Origin: Phallus indusiatus
Taxonomy: Eukaryota > Basidiomycota > Agaricomycetes > Phallales > Phallaceae
Assembly: GCA_027605045.1 (NCBI GenBank)
Contig: JAQFWX010000034.1
Coordinates: 411,381-475,380, forward strand
Length of the DNA: 64,000 nt
Direction of reading: 5' to 3'
The translations under genes and the position numbers were made by a program. Positions 23,054 to 33,250 of the stretch are shown one piece after another. Below the pieces are notes generated by a model. That model made no database searches. It was not told where the DNA came from and worked only from the letters and a program-made list of their open reading frames with translations. The first letter of the stretch is position 1. Each line of letters opens with the position of its first letter.

Positions 23054-25385
23054 ATGATCCCAACACTTAGTACTATATCAATGAGAACCTCACTCAAACC
23101 CATCTCACTCCCAAGTGTTTCCGGCTTCGTCTTCGTCGTCTTTTTATTACACCTTTATTTGCGGAAACGCATTCCCAAAGGTTAGTTCTCGTTGAATCAG
23201 GCTTTGATTTCCAAGAAGTAAAAAGCTTTGTCTTGGATTCTCACGATCATAATATAGGGTATAAGCTACCACCAGGCCCTTCACTGCACTCCCTGCTCAG
23301 AAACATACGAGACTTGCCTATAAAACAGGAATTGAGAGTCTACGAGAAATGGGCGAAAACATACGGTTCGTTGTTCAAAGCCGTTGTCATCATCACTTCC
23401 ACACGCACATTCACTAATCATAATATTATGACAGGTGACCTGGTGTATCTAGATCTTTTTGGCACTTCGCTCCTTTACGTCAATTCTTTCAAATTAGCGA
23501 CAGAGCTAATGGATCAGCGAGGGGCGATATATTCTAACCGTGTCAAATCGACTATTTTTTCCGATCTGTAAGCACTAAAAAGGATCAGTGTGAAGTTCAA
23601 ACAAGCTGATTTTCTGATCATAAAGTGCGGAATTTGACTGGTGCATACTTTTAATGCAGCCTGACTCAGATGATTGGAAGGAACGTCGCCGAAATTTTGC
23701 TAGGGTTATAGGAAAAGGTGCCATTGGCAAATACCAGGATGTCTGGGAAAAGAACACGAGGTAAAATGCGATTACCTATTCGAACTCTTTATTTTTTTTT
23801 CTAAGCTTTTTTATTTTTAGGAAATTGCTCCGACGCCTTTACCAATCCCCCCATTTATTCTTGGAACACATACGATATATTATCGGCGTAAATATCATGG
23901 AGGTATGTACGCAATTTATCTTTTGGGGGTGCAACGTCGGTTCTTATTCTCTCTTTCTTTTTGTAAGTTTACGTACGGAATTGAGATTCATGCCAAGGAC
24001 GACCCATTTTTAGCTGTGCCCGAAGAGGTGATAAAGCACATGAATCAACTGATGCAGCCTGGATCTTTTCTGGTCGAATTCCTTCCATTCCGTACGCAGT
24101 TTTTGCTCTATCTACAACGGGTTCTTTTTCAACTAACACCGCTCTTTCGGGCTAAACAGTCAAATATATTCCGACTTGGTTCCCTGGTGCCGGTTTTAAA
24201 CGAGTCGCAAATAAATTCAGAGTTGGATCTATTATTATGCGCAACAAGCCTTTCGAACTTGCGAAAAGTTTTTTGGTAATTAACAACTCTATCAATGTAG
24301 TCTTTACCCCGATCGCTTACACTTATTTCATGTTTAGGACTTAGGTAAAGCAGTGCGACCCTCTGTTGTCACCGAGCTACTTCAAAACAGCTCGAACAAT
24401 TTTAAACAACACGGTTCAAGTGTCTTCAATGAAAAGTTCGAAGAGACAATAAAATCAACTGCAGGTGACATTTACATGGCTGCTATCGATACTGTAAGTG
24501 ACAGTGACCTTAGTTTTCGCCTTTACCTTCAGTTTAAAGTGTAAAAACTAAACGAATTTCACAAACCAGACCGAAGCTGTTATACAAGTATTTTTCATGG
24601 CTATGGTTCTTTACCCAGAAGCACAAAGGAAGGCTCAAACAGAATTAAACCAAATCCTTGGATCAGACGCATTGCCGTCGCTCCGGGATAAACCCAATTT
24701 GCCATACATGAATGCTTTATACAAAGAGGTTTTACGATGGCATCCTGTCATCCCTGCGGGTGTACCGCATGTCTTGGCGCGAGACGACTTATATAGCGAC
24801 TATTTTATCCCAAAAGGGACTATGGTCATGCCTAATATATGGTACGTTTCCCCTCGTGTGTACTTTTGTTTAGCAAGTATTTACATAATGAACGTTGTTT
24901 TTAGGTCCATTTCACGTTCTAAAGATGCGTTTGGAGAAAACACTGATGAATTCCGCCCAGAAAGATTTCTTGAGAAAGAAGCGACCCTGGACCCTGAGAT
25001 GGTCTTTGGATTCGGAAGAAGGTTTGTTTACCGTGGATTTCGTTAGGCTTCGTTTGAAGGAAACTAACAAACAAAATTTTCCTGTGAAAAGAATTTGCCC
25101 TGGTCGATATATTGCCGAGGACATAGTGTTTATAACCATATCCTCGATATTGCACACGTTCAATATCTTGCCTTATGAAACCGAGACCGGTAAATTGGAA
25201 TTTCCAGATGTAGACGCGTTCGAACCAGGTACTCTTTCGTGAGTCTACTATGCGAACAGTGATAGGTCACGGTCTATTTTCACTCATACCATTTTTGTTG
25301 ATCTGATAGACGTCCGCGACCTTTCAAATGTCGGATAATACCAAGATCAAACGGTTTTGAGAACATAAATATAAAGCTTGATTGA
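23054..25385 (+). CDS. Cytochrome P450 monooxygenase
   Basis: Heme-thiolate oxygenase with an N-terminal membrane anchor (SGFVFVVFLLHLYLRKR), probably in the ER membrane. Twelve exons sum to 530 aa with every phase agreeing: 23054-23180, 23258-23365, 23435-23567, 23626-23760, 23821-23902, 23968-24091, 24160-24275, 24338-24493, 24570-24841, 24905-25021, 25092-25238 and 25320-25385. Hinge: LPPGPSLHSLL. Helix-C region: DSDDWKERRRNFARV. I helix: MAAIDTTEAV. K helix: KEVLRWHP (ExxR). PERF motif: FRPERF. Heme loop: FGFGRRICPGRY. It resembles the agaric group often annotated as O-methylsterigmatocystin oxidoreductase-like. That label reflects similarity, not substrate. All catalytic motifs are intact. 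Confidence 0.92.
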
Positions 25386-28300
25386 TTATTTATTTAGTTC
25401 TTTGACTAACGACGCTTGGGCGGTGTAGAGTTATATGTACTTGTATTATAATATGCGCAATGTTCATGTATTTCCTTAGTCTTATAGTATTCGTTATATT
25501 ATATTATTACTGTCAATGTAGTACAATCGCTTACTAGAACACGTAGTTACATAAGACAGGAATTTTTCTTCGTGAAATTCCTTAAATAATTAATTTTAGA
25601 GTTCTCTCGGCACGAAACTTAGAGCAGGGAGAACTTGCGATCCCCATCCAGTCATGGGGCGTTTCCTGCGGTGGATCATCAACTATCCTGATTGCTGTGA
25701 TAGTGCCCAAAATATTTTGTCCAATACAAAAACTCTGTGAGTCACATCCCTCAGCGATTGAGTTCCTTTTTTCTAATGGAGCAAGTAATAATATTACCTC
25801 CGTTAAATTTTTGTGCCTGTTTTCGGTAACGTTTTGACAGTTCCAAACAGAGTTAAATGTCTTCAGGAGTACAGAGGACTATATGGGGTCTTTGTTGTAT
25901 CCGAGTTGATTAGTATAAGTAGGCTATGTATATGTGGCAGTCAACATTTCCTCATAAACTTGTTTACGTCTTAGCTCATGCACAGATACAAATACAATTT
26001 CACAATGTAGCTGACAAACATAATCTCAATGCTGCAATCACAAACCCTTGTCGCGCGTATACTTAGCTCAATTCGACTTACAGAGTTATGCACTTCTCTC
26101 CGTTGCTCAACGCCATATTTGACATCAAACCGGCACGGAGTACAATACATTTGAGTGACAAGTTTCGTACATAGTATAATCTGACAGAAGCTTGCAATCT
26201 TCAATCAGTTCAAGATCATGCGAAGGCTTCTAGGTTCAGTACTTCTATCTCGGTTGAAAGTAAACTCTGAATCTGTACGTCGCTTCAAAACAGAAGACAA
26301 AACAGAAGATCAAATCCAGCTAAGAATGTAAAATACATTGACATGTTTTCGCATGAAATATAATGTCATATATCGACCCAAAACACGGTGCCCCGTACTA
26401 TCTAACCTTTTCATGGATCCTTTCAAGTTCAACCTAAATGATACTGACTTTAACTTTATTGAATTATTTTCTTTTGAACTTTGTGTCAGAGCCAGAAACT
26501 GCATTTATATGCTATGTCAAGTCGTTACCGTGTCGAAACGCGCAGATTACAGAATAGATAATTCAATAGAACTTCAAGTTTAATTCGAAAATATACAGCT
26601 TTTTATAAAATATAAATATTGAAAGGTGTCTTTTAGCTACTGGGATATATAGTTTTCGGAGAACGTTTGTTTTTATTTTCTGATACCAACATATATATAA
26701 TGTATTATGGCTAGCATAGCAACATTGTACATAATATACTGATGCAGTAAGCCCAATCGTGAAATCACCTCGGGCGGTCATCGATCATCTTTTATCCATC
26801 ATTTTGACAACAATTGTATTTGGTTTCAATTTCAAATCTTATATTTGGTCTAAGTATCACAGCTTTCATGACGTCTTCAAGTAATCTCTTAGGCAAAACA
26901 ATGGTGGACAAAAATGCCCAGCTCCACTTCTCAGGGTTAGCGCGATGCCGGCTGATTCAAACAGATGGCATGGTATCTGGATAGTGCCTAAGCTATCCTA
27001 ATAAGCGTCAGCAAAGTGATATATTTAGATTTGAACAAGAAATTGCGCAAATGATGTTGATTAATAAATCTCAATTTTCAAGTTTTTGGGAAAATTTACA
27101 CGAGAAAAGATATGGAATCCAGTTTCTTTTAAGAATTTAAAAAATGAGTATTGCTCAATGAAAATATCAGGATAATTCAACTACAGAAGAAGAGAATAAA
27201 ATAAAGCTTTAGGTCCTGTTGTTTTCTCAGTCAGCCTTAAACAGAAGATGAGAAAGATGATCCTCGTTTTTTTTCTCAGCAGCATGTAGAGGTATTATAG
27301 GAACACATTTTTTATTTATTTTTTCTGGGTAGTTGCTAGAATATTTGTTTTTTAAAGCACATACCCCCATCTTGAAACTTCCAGAGCACTCCCAGATCAT
27401 TGATCCAGGCTCACAAGAGCTTACAAAGAGAATTCAAAGACTGCCAGAGCAATTACAGGCCCTAAATAAAAAAGCGAAACCAGAAGGGATTGGCAAACGA
27501 CTGGGGGAGAAGAAAGGAGGCAGCCTGCAGGGTATGTGTTGAATTTATAGGAAATAGAATGGTGTTAGAAAAGTTTTTGACATTGAGAAAGCGATCCTAT
27601 GTTTTAGCTCAAGTGTATGAAAAGTTTGAAAAGTAGGGAATAGAGACTTGTCGTTTTCTTCATTGAAACAGTGTATATAGTATATACCGGCATCCCACGA
27701 CTAGTGGAGCTTCAATCAATTGATAATCAAATAGGGAAATGGATAAAAACATTGTAAAAGCAAATACTGAACAAACAAGTGGTATGAAATATGAATGGAA
27801 CAAGCAGAAATGAGCTACCAAACAACTTAGAATGATGAGAAATCATAAATCTCATACAAAAGAAGAGAAACCTGGTCCAGAGGGTTTAGCAGATCCTGAG
27901 TAGTCCAACATGAGACACTATCTGACTGGAACAACTTGAACGGCACAATCTTCTAGTCTCAGCCTCATCTTTTAGCATTATTTCCTGTTTTCCCAGAGGT
28001 TAACAATGCATATAGCACAAATATTGCAACCTCAGAGTTTTGAATCCAATTTTGGAACACTTTGGTTCTTTGCCTATCCCGCCTTTAATCTCAACAGTAG
28101 AGTCCAGGCAGATGCCTCACTGGGGACTGTAGAGCAAACAGATAACAAAACTGATGTTAGGCTCTCAACAACTAATGTAAATGTGTTTCAGGATGAATTA
28201 TACATGAAAAACACACTATATTCCCATAACTGTGTGTTGCAAGTTGCAATATCACCAGGACTGAGGAAAGTGAAGAAGGGAAATGGCGGAAAAGGAAAGC

Positions 28301-28408
28301 ATCCATATTTTGAATATGTTAAATACAAAAACATCTCTAAATGTCATGGGTTGCATATTGAGCCATTGTTATTTATCATTGATGCTAAAATTACAGTACA
28401 ATCCTGAG
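25386..28408. other. AT-rich gene-poor island
   Basis: About 3 kb, visibly richer in A/T than the flanks, with many short homopolymers. Short ORFs at 27333-27542 and 28006-28407 (133 codons) have codon use unlike the neighbouring genes and no domain I recognise. Probably decayed transposon sequence, but I could not identify a class or termini. Confidence 0.45.
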
Positions 28409-28572
28409 AATATCGCGAAATATCTTTTTTTTTTTTGGTGGAGCTTAAGACTGGTTTTTTGGCGATAATCAGCCAGTATGGCCAGTCGAGCTATTTACAG
28501 GGCCGTTAGCCCTGCGTGTGTACATAGAGAGACACAGACATAAACATAATAGAAAATATCGCGAAATATCTT
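28409..28572 (-). mobile_element. SINE-like retroposon with 18-bp target-site duplication
   Basis: The 18-mer AATATCGCGAAATATCTT occurs at 28409-28426 and again, identical, at 28555-28572. Between the copies lie about 128 bases that on the minus strand end in a run of A (12 T on the plus strand, 28425-28436). An identical direct repeat plus a terminal A-run is the mark of LINE-assisted insertion. The body has a 6-bp-stem hairpin (CAGGGC..GCCCTG, 28498-28514). No ORF and no clear Pol III A/B box, so a tRNA origin is not shown. Confidence 0.65.
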
Positions 28573-28721
28573 ACATTGCCGGAATTAACTTAGAATCTCC
28601 AACTAATGCCGTTGACCGACGAAGATAACCGAAGGTGCCGAAATGAAGCTGGCCACTTTCGTCCACCATACAAAACACAAGCTCATTGACGTCCACAACG
28701 TGCGGATCAGCCAGCATGATA

Positions 28722-28730
28722 GATATTTAA
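28722..28730 (+). promoter_or_regulatory. TATA-like box of GPI-anchored protein gene
   Basis: GATATTTAA, 138-146 bases before the ATG at 28868. Confidence 0.3.
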
Positions 28731-28867
28731 GTAGCTCAAGTCTACTAATATTTCAAAACTTCATCACCTTCACTCTCTTCGACTTATCTGGTCGTCTGGA
28801 TTTTTTGTGACATTTCTTGTTCTCCAACCACTTGAACCAACTTTATATTTCTCTTTGAGTTATTACA

Positions 28868-29691
28868 ATGTTTCATTACCAACAAGTTTTCGTCTGCGCA
28901 CTGATAGTGTCTGCTACTCTCACCAGCGCCACCCCAGAACCCCAAAGTAAGTTTATTCCCCTCATACACACATTCTTGACTTGACTATTGTGTGCATACA
29001 TAGTCGAAAGCATCTTCAGTGATATCACATCGGGTGGTACGTCCAGCTTTCCATATTCCTTTCATAGTCACTGTGCAACTTCAATTCATATTCGTTTTAA
29101 GCTGTCTCCATATTCAGTGATGCTACGTCTGCCGTTGTAAGCGAAGCAACTGAAGCCGCTTCTGACATCTCCACGTTTTTCACCGGAGCAACTTCAGCCA
29201 TCGCCAGCGAATTCACAGCTATCACTTCCGATGTCGGTGGTATCATTACAGTTATCACTTCAGATGTCGGTGGTATCATTACCATTATCACATCCGACGT
29301 TGGCAGTCTTATTGACGGCGGTTCCTCAACTACTAGCTCTAATAGTTGTACGTATTACGTACACCCAAATGTCCATCGATTACTGATTACTCAAAACTCT
29401 TATTTTTCAGCGGACTCTTCCTCTCCTACTACTTCTGACTCTGGTTCTACTCCAGCTCCCACCTCCCCTCCCGCTTCCAGTGGTTCTTCGGCTTCCTCTG
29501 GAGCTAGCAGTAGCTCTGCCTCCCAGACTTCGTACGTTCCCCATCTTCTTATTCGACATTCATCAAAATTGACCTTCTTTGTTTTTAGACCACCTAATGC
29601 AGCCGTCCGTATCATGACCGGCTCATCCTTCTTCGCTGGCCCTTTGATTTTAGTTGGCGGTGTCGTTCTAGGTGCTTTAACCGTATTGTGA
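28868..29691 (+). CDS. Small secreted Ser/Thr-rich protein with GPI-anchor signal
   Basis: Five exons (28868-28946, 29004-29036, 29102-29347, 29411-29531, 29589-29691) give 193 aa. A signal peptide (VFVCALIVSATLTSATPEPQ) leads the chain. The middle has a faint repeat (SIFSDITSG, SIFSDATSA) and a clear triplicate of ITSDVGGIIT (ITSDVGGIITV, ITSDVGGIITI, ITSDVGSLID). A Ser/Thr/Pro-rich stalk follows (about 60 residues, a likely O-mannosylation site), then a hydrophobic tail (FFAGPLILVGGVVLGALTVL) with no charged end, as in GPI-anchor signals. Cell-wall or plasma-membrane location is inferred. No catalytic domain. A truncated copy lies at 21990-22193. Confidence 0.8.
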
Positions 29692-30579
29692 AGGGAAAAA
29701 TCCCTTCTTTGTTTTTTCTTCTTTTTTTTTGCTTTGAAATTTCGAATTTTGGAAAAACAAAATGTTTCACGTGGTGTTCATTATTTTAGTTCTTTAGTCA
29801 AGATGTGTTCACTTAAATTTTTATTATATTCTTTCAAGAATCTCGTCTGAGCCGAAATCTGTGTTTACGACGACATTGCCCTTGTATTGTGATTACTAGC
29901 GATGATCGTGAAGTTGTGTACTATCTGAGCTCTCCATTAAGCGGTGATTAGTACTGGCATCCATCCATCCATCATCTATCGATGATAGTTGCATTTGAGC
30001 CGATGGAAATTGATGATAATGAATTTTGGTTCTCGGTAGTAGATAGAGTTAAGATTGTCAAGCATATAACCAGGTTTAAGTCAAAAGAAGATTAGGCAAA
30101 GCTTAATTGTCCTTGCTGTACATGATTAGAGGATCATTCAAAGCATATGTTCGAGTTCTTGATTATGTGTGTACCTTACTACACATTGTCAATTGGAAAT
30201 GTGGTACTAGCCTGAAGTTATCATAGTCCCTCAAAAATTGCCGTGAATCGTCGGATGTGAGCTCACTTCGCATGTTAAAATAATAATCTTTAGTACACTC
30301 GATATAAGTAATATATTCCTTAGTTTTATGGTGTTTAAGGTACATGTTTCAATCTGTTCGGTCGTTACGGTTGTTTACATAGTACAAGTATCGATTTTTC
30401 CATAAAAAGGGCTATTAGTTCGTTTGATTTGGATCTTAATACTGAGGTGGAGCACTCCCGTTGTCATCTCCGTCTTCCTTTTGATGCGTCTGAAATATAT
30501 CGTTATCATGAGACCAGAATACCAAATTACTTTAGGATCACGGAAATGTGTTGAGTGACTGTCAATAACAGGAGTTCCT
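29692..30579. other. Intergenic
   Basis: 3' region of the GPI-type gene (T-rich stretch 29709-29730), then AT-rich spacer with no gene. GH32-like relic sequence begins near 30580. Confidence 0.4.
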
Positions 30580-31187
30580 TCGAATGGGAACGAAAGTATA
30601 ACGTATAACCGCCATCACGAGAATAGGGAATCGCTTGAACTTCTTTCGTGGGTGTATCAGGCGTGTAATACTAAATGGCGACCACTCCGTTATCTTGGTC
30701 TGACAAGGATTCAAAATTACGAACAGATTCACTGAATACGGCTGAGCGCCGTGGCTGATGGCAATCGGTTAGTTTGTCCAACGGTAGAGATCAGACGAGC
30801 AATGTTGATTTCCGGCCATCAGATCAGCCAGATTATATATAGATAAAAAAACGATTATTATTGTATGCGTAATCTTGGGACAGATTTGCACAAACATTAT
30901 GTTTCGTTTGAACATGCATCCAGAAAGAGCCCGTTCGCCGGGTCATTCAAACTATAGTGGTAGAAAGGGCCCGTTGAGTCAGTAGTCTTGTAGATAAAAC
31001 ATATCTGCAGGGGCGAATAATGAAATTGAAAGAAGACTCTTTGAAACTACGTATATTGAACCACCCTCAATAGTAGCGCTACTTATTATGTTCGAAAGCT
31101 CCTAACCGCCATAATCCTAATCCTATTAGTAAAGTAAGATCCTAAATAATAGAGTCGTATCACACGATAATCAAAGAAATTGATAAC
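30580..31187 (-). pseudogene. Decayed GH32 relic (second copy)
   Basis: Aligns with the GH32 pseudogene at about 9680-10130: AACTTCTTTCGTGGGTGTATC, TGGCGACCACTCCGTTATCTTG, ATGGCAATCGGTT, GATTTCCGGCCATCAGATCAG, GCATCCAGAAAGAGCCCGTTCG. Intron positions are recognisable. The nucleophile loop is broken by an extra codon (NDPANG in place of NDPNG). Frameshifts and small deletions are frequent, and the C-terminal half is not seen. It cannot make an enzyme. Confidence 0.75.
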
Positions 31188-31646
31188 TTACTGGCAGAGT
31201 GACAGCAGAAGCGAAGCTAAGACCCACAAGGCAAGCAAGTATCTGCCATCTGCGAAAAAGATAACCGAAAATATGAGTTTTCCAATTAGCTCATGCCATT
31301 GGTCACGGAGGGTGTTCGTCAAATGCGACTCAGAAGGCAGCTTTCGATCAGAATTGGCTTTATTTTCCTCAGGAGGTCCACGTGTTAGTTGATACAAAGC
31401 CTGTTGATGATAATACGCGTTCTCGCGGTGATATTGAGTCACCAGGTTTCGGCTTGTACTTAGATCGGCTTGAGCAGGTTCTGATTCTCGCAATCGTTCC
31501 AAGACTTTGAGATGAAAAACCAAGCTCTGTAAGTGGTATCGAGTCGCCAGGGATCTTGCATTATCGGAAGGCGCTGAACGAGTATTAGGATTTTCGTGTT
31601 GTTCAGGACACTGCGCGGTGAGCTTAGAACGTTTTTTCTGATCCAT
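31188..31646 (-). CDS. Hypothetical protein with C-terminal membrane segment
   Basis: A 152-codon ORF that I do not recognise. It contains an internal duplication, RSLATRYHLQSLVFHLKVLE and RNLVTQYHRENAYYHQQALY. A hydrophobic end follows (LIGKLIFSVIFFADGRYLLA, then LWVLASLLLSLCQ), so it could be tail-anchored. A donor-like CCA|GTAAGT overlaps the end, so the protein may continue through splicing. It sits exactly where the GH32 relic should have its signal-peptide exon, between the relic body and the duplicated 5' flank. It may be an inserted fragment and not a working gene. Confidence 0.35.
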   Translation of the reverse strand: MDQKKRSKLTAQCPEQHENPNTRSAPSDNARSLATRYHLQSLVFHLKVLERLRESEPAQADLSTSRNLVTQYHRENAYYHQQALYQLTRGPPEENKANSDRKLPSESHLTNTLRDQWHELIGKLIFSVIFFADGRYLLALWVLASLLLSLCQ

Positions 31647-31784
31647 CCTTTTTCAAGTCAAAGAGGAACAACAGGAAATTATGAGTTGGATAGGGAGCAA
31701 AAATTAAGCTGGTCGCAAAAAGATTAAGTATACCGACAACATATTTGAAATGTCACTTACAATGTACCAGTTCGAATAAGGGGG

Positions 31785-32190
31785 TCAACGGGCAGGCAGA
31801 GGAGCAGTTTTACCAAGTAACTTGAAACCGATCTTTTGAAACAATGTTTAATAGGCAACAAAAAAGACATTTGTCATAAATTATAGCTGCCGAACATCGA
31901 ATGGATGAAAGGTGCAGATTGCAATACCGTCTAAAACCGTACAAGCGATATCATGAGCGCAAACCTTGCGTATTAATTTTTCATAAATGCTCCGCTCTCA
32001 GTGCCGGTAATTTAAGAGTGTATCAAGCACAGAGCCCAGGCATTGAGAAGGTCCGTAAGTTTGATTTCGTTAGGGTAAGGTAGTGGTCGGAAGTACGAAT
32101 GTGACAAACAACGTTACACTTCCGGTTATGTCCTCTTCGATCTTCACCAGCTCAAACATCTTAATAGTGCGGCGATAATCAAATCTTTCC
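31785..32190. repeat. Duplicated GH32 5' flank (matches 10290-10760)
   Basis: Ordered matches with the upstream region of the first GH32 pseudogene. The relic body (30580-31187) and this flank are separated by about 600 bases that contain the hypothetical ORF at 31188-31646. Confidence 0.7.
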
Positions 32191-32496
32191 TTTCACATAG
32201 ATTAAAGCGAAAGGAACAGTTAATCGATTACACTACTTTCTCAAACACTATTCAGCGTGTTCAGAAGGTCTCGATACACGAATGAATGAACTCGTCACCA
32301 ATTGGCATGTATCAAGACCGGCTGAACAGCTAAAAATAACAAAAGAAGAAACATAGAAGAAAACGCAGTCCGAATTTTCAAGACACAAAAAGAAGATACA
32401 TTCTAAAGACTAAGAGTCAGAGTCAGTTTACCCTTCATTTAAGACAATCATCTTACATACTAACAGTGCGGTTTGAACGAGCCAGGAAAACGCATT

Positions 32497-32898
32497 CTAA
32501 GCATGTTTCGATCGTTCGTGCATCCATAAGGCCTCCGGGCTTCCAAAAAGTTTTTGACAAGGTGTGCAGTAATAATGCCTTGGACTGTCTTTATAGTGTT
32601 GAATTTTCGCCTCGTGCGTTGGGAAGACTCGCCAACAAGGAGGGCAACAATAATGGCGGTGGTGGCTCGAATAGTGGTGACGAAGGGCCTTTCCGGTTTG
32701 AAATTGGCGCGAACAGTCGGAGCAGAATGTAAGATTGTATTTGTGCCTCGTCGAGTCGTGTAGGTGGCTTAGCATGGCCACATCGCTACCGAATTGTGTA
32801 TGACAGGGAGCGCAATATAAAGATTGGGTACTAGACATTGGATTCTTTGAAAGTGGGTTGGAGAAAACGAAGTTGGGTTGACACACGAACGGTGGCAA
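32497..32898 (-). CDS. Small C2H2 zinc-finger protein, four fingers
   Basis: 133 aa, nearly all zinc finger: CAPCHTQFGSDVAMLSH, CSDCSRQFQTGKALRHH, CPPCWRVFPTHEAKIQH and CTPCQKLFGSPEALWMH, each followed by its second His. Fingers 1 and 3 have the wide H-x6-H spacing (HLHDSTRH, HYKDSPRH) seen in U1/JAZ-type fingers that can bind double-stranded RNA. Fingers 2 and 4 are nearer classical spacing. A later in-frame ATG (MSSTQSLYC) could be the true start. Role unknown; nucleic-acid binding is inferred from the fingers. Confidence 0.75.
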   Translation of the reverse strand: MPPFVCQPNFVFSNPLSKNPMSSTQSLYCAPCHTQFGSDVAMLSHLHDSTRHKYNLTFCSDCSRQFQTGKALRHHYSSHHRHYCCPPCWRVFPTHEAKIQHYKDSPRHYYCTPCQKLFGSPEALWMHERSKHA

Positions 32899-33250
32899 TT
32901 GCGGATGAACACAACTTGTTATATGTGTCGCCCCTCCTCAACGAGGACTCGGTTCAACCGAAACTCAAAACAGACGGAAGTAGAGCATAATCTTTAATTG
33001 TACTCAAGGGTTTCAAAATTTCCGCGTTCATAAGGTCGGTTCAAACAATGGTTTCGACCGATAATACATACAAATTCCTCTGATATCACGCAAACTCTCT
33101 TATAATGGCTAGTAAAACAAGCGAAATAAAAAACACCAGTTGTCAGAATACACATGTAACTAAGAACAACAACGCGTATGTCAAAAATAATAAAGTATTT
33201 CTTTTGTGTGTAACTCCTGTGGTAACTTGCGAAATTTGTATGGTGTATAC

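Noticed and set aside
28006..28407. 133-codon ORF next to the retroposon
   Set aside because: Not called as a gene: no domain, atypical codon use, and it ends at the retroposon insertion site. Kept only as part of the AT-rich island.
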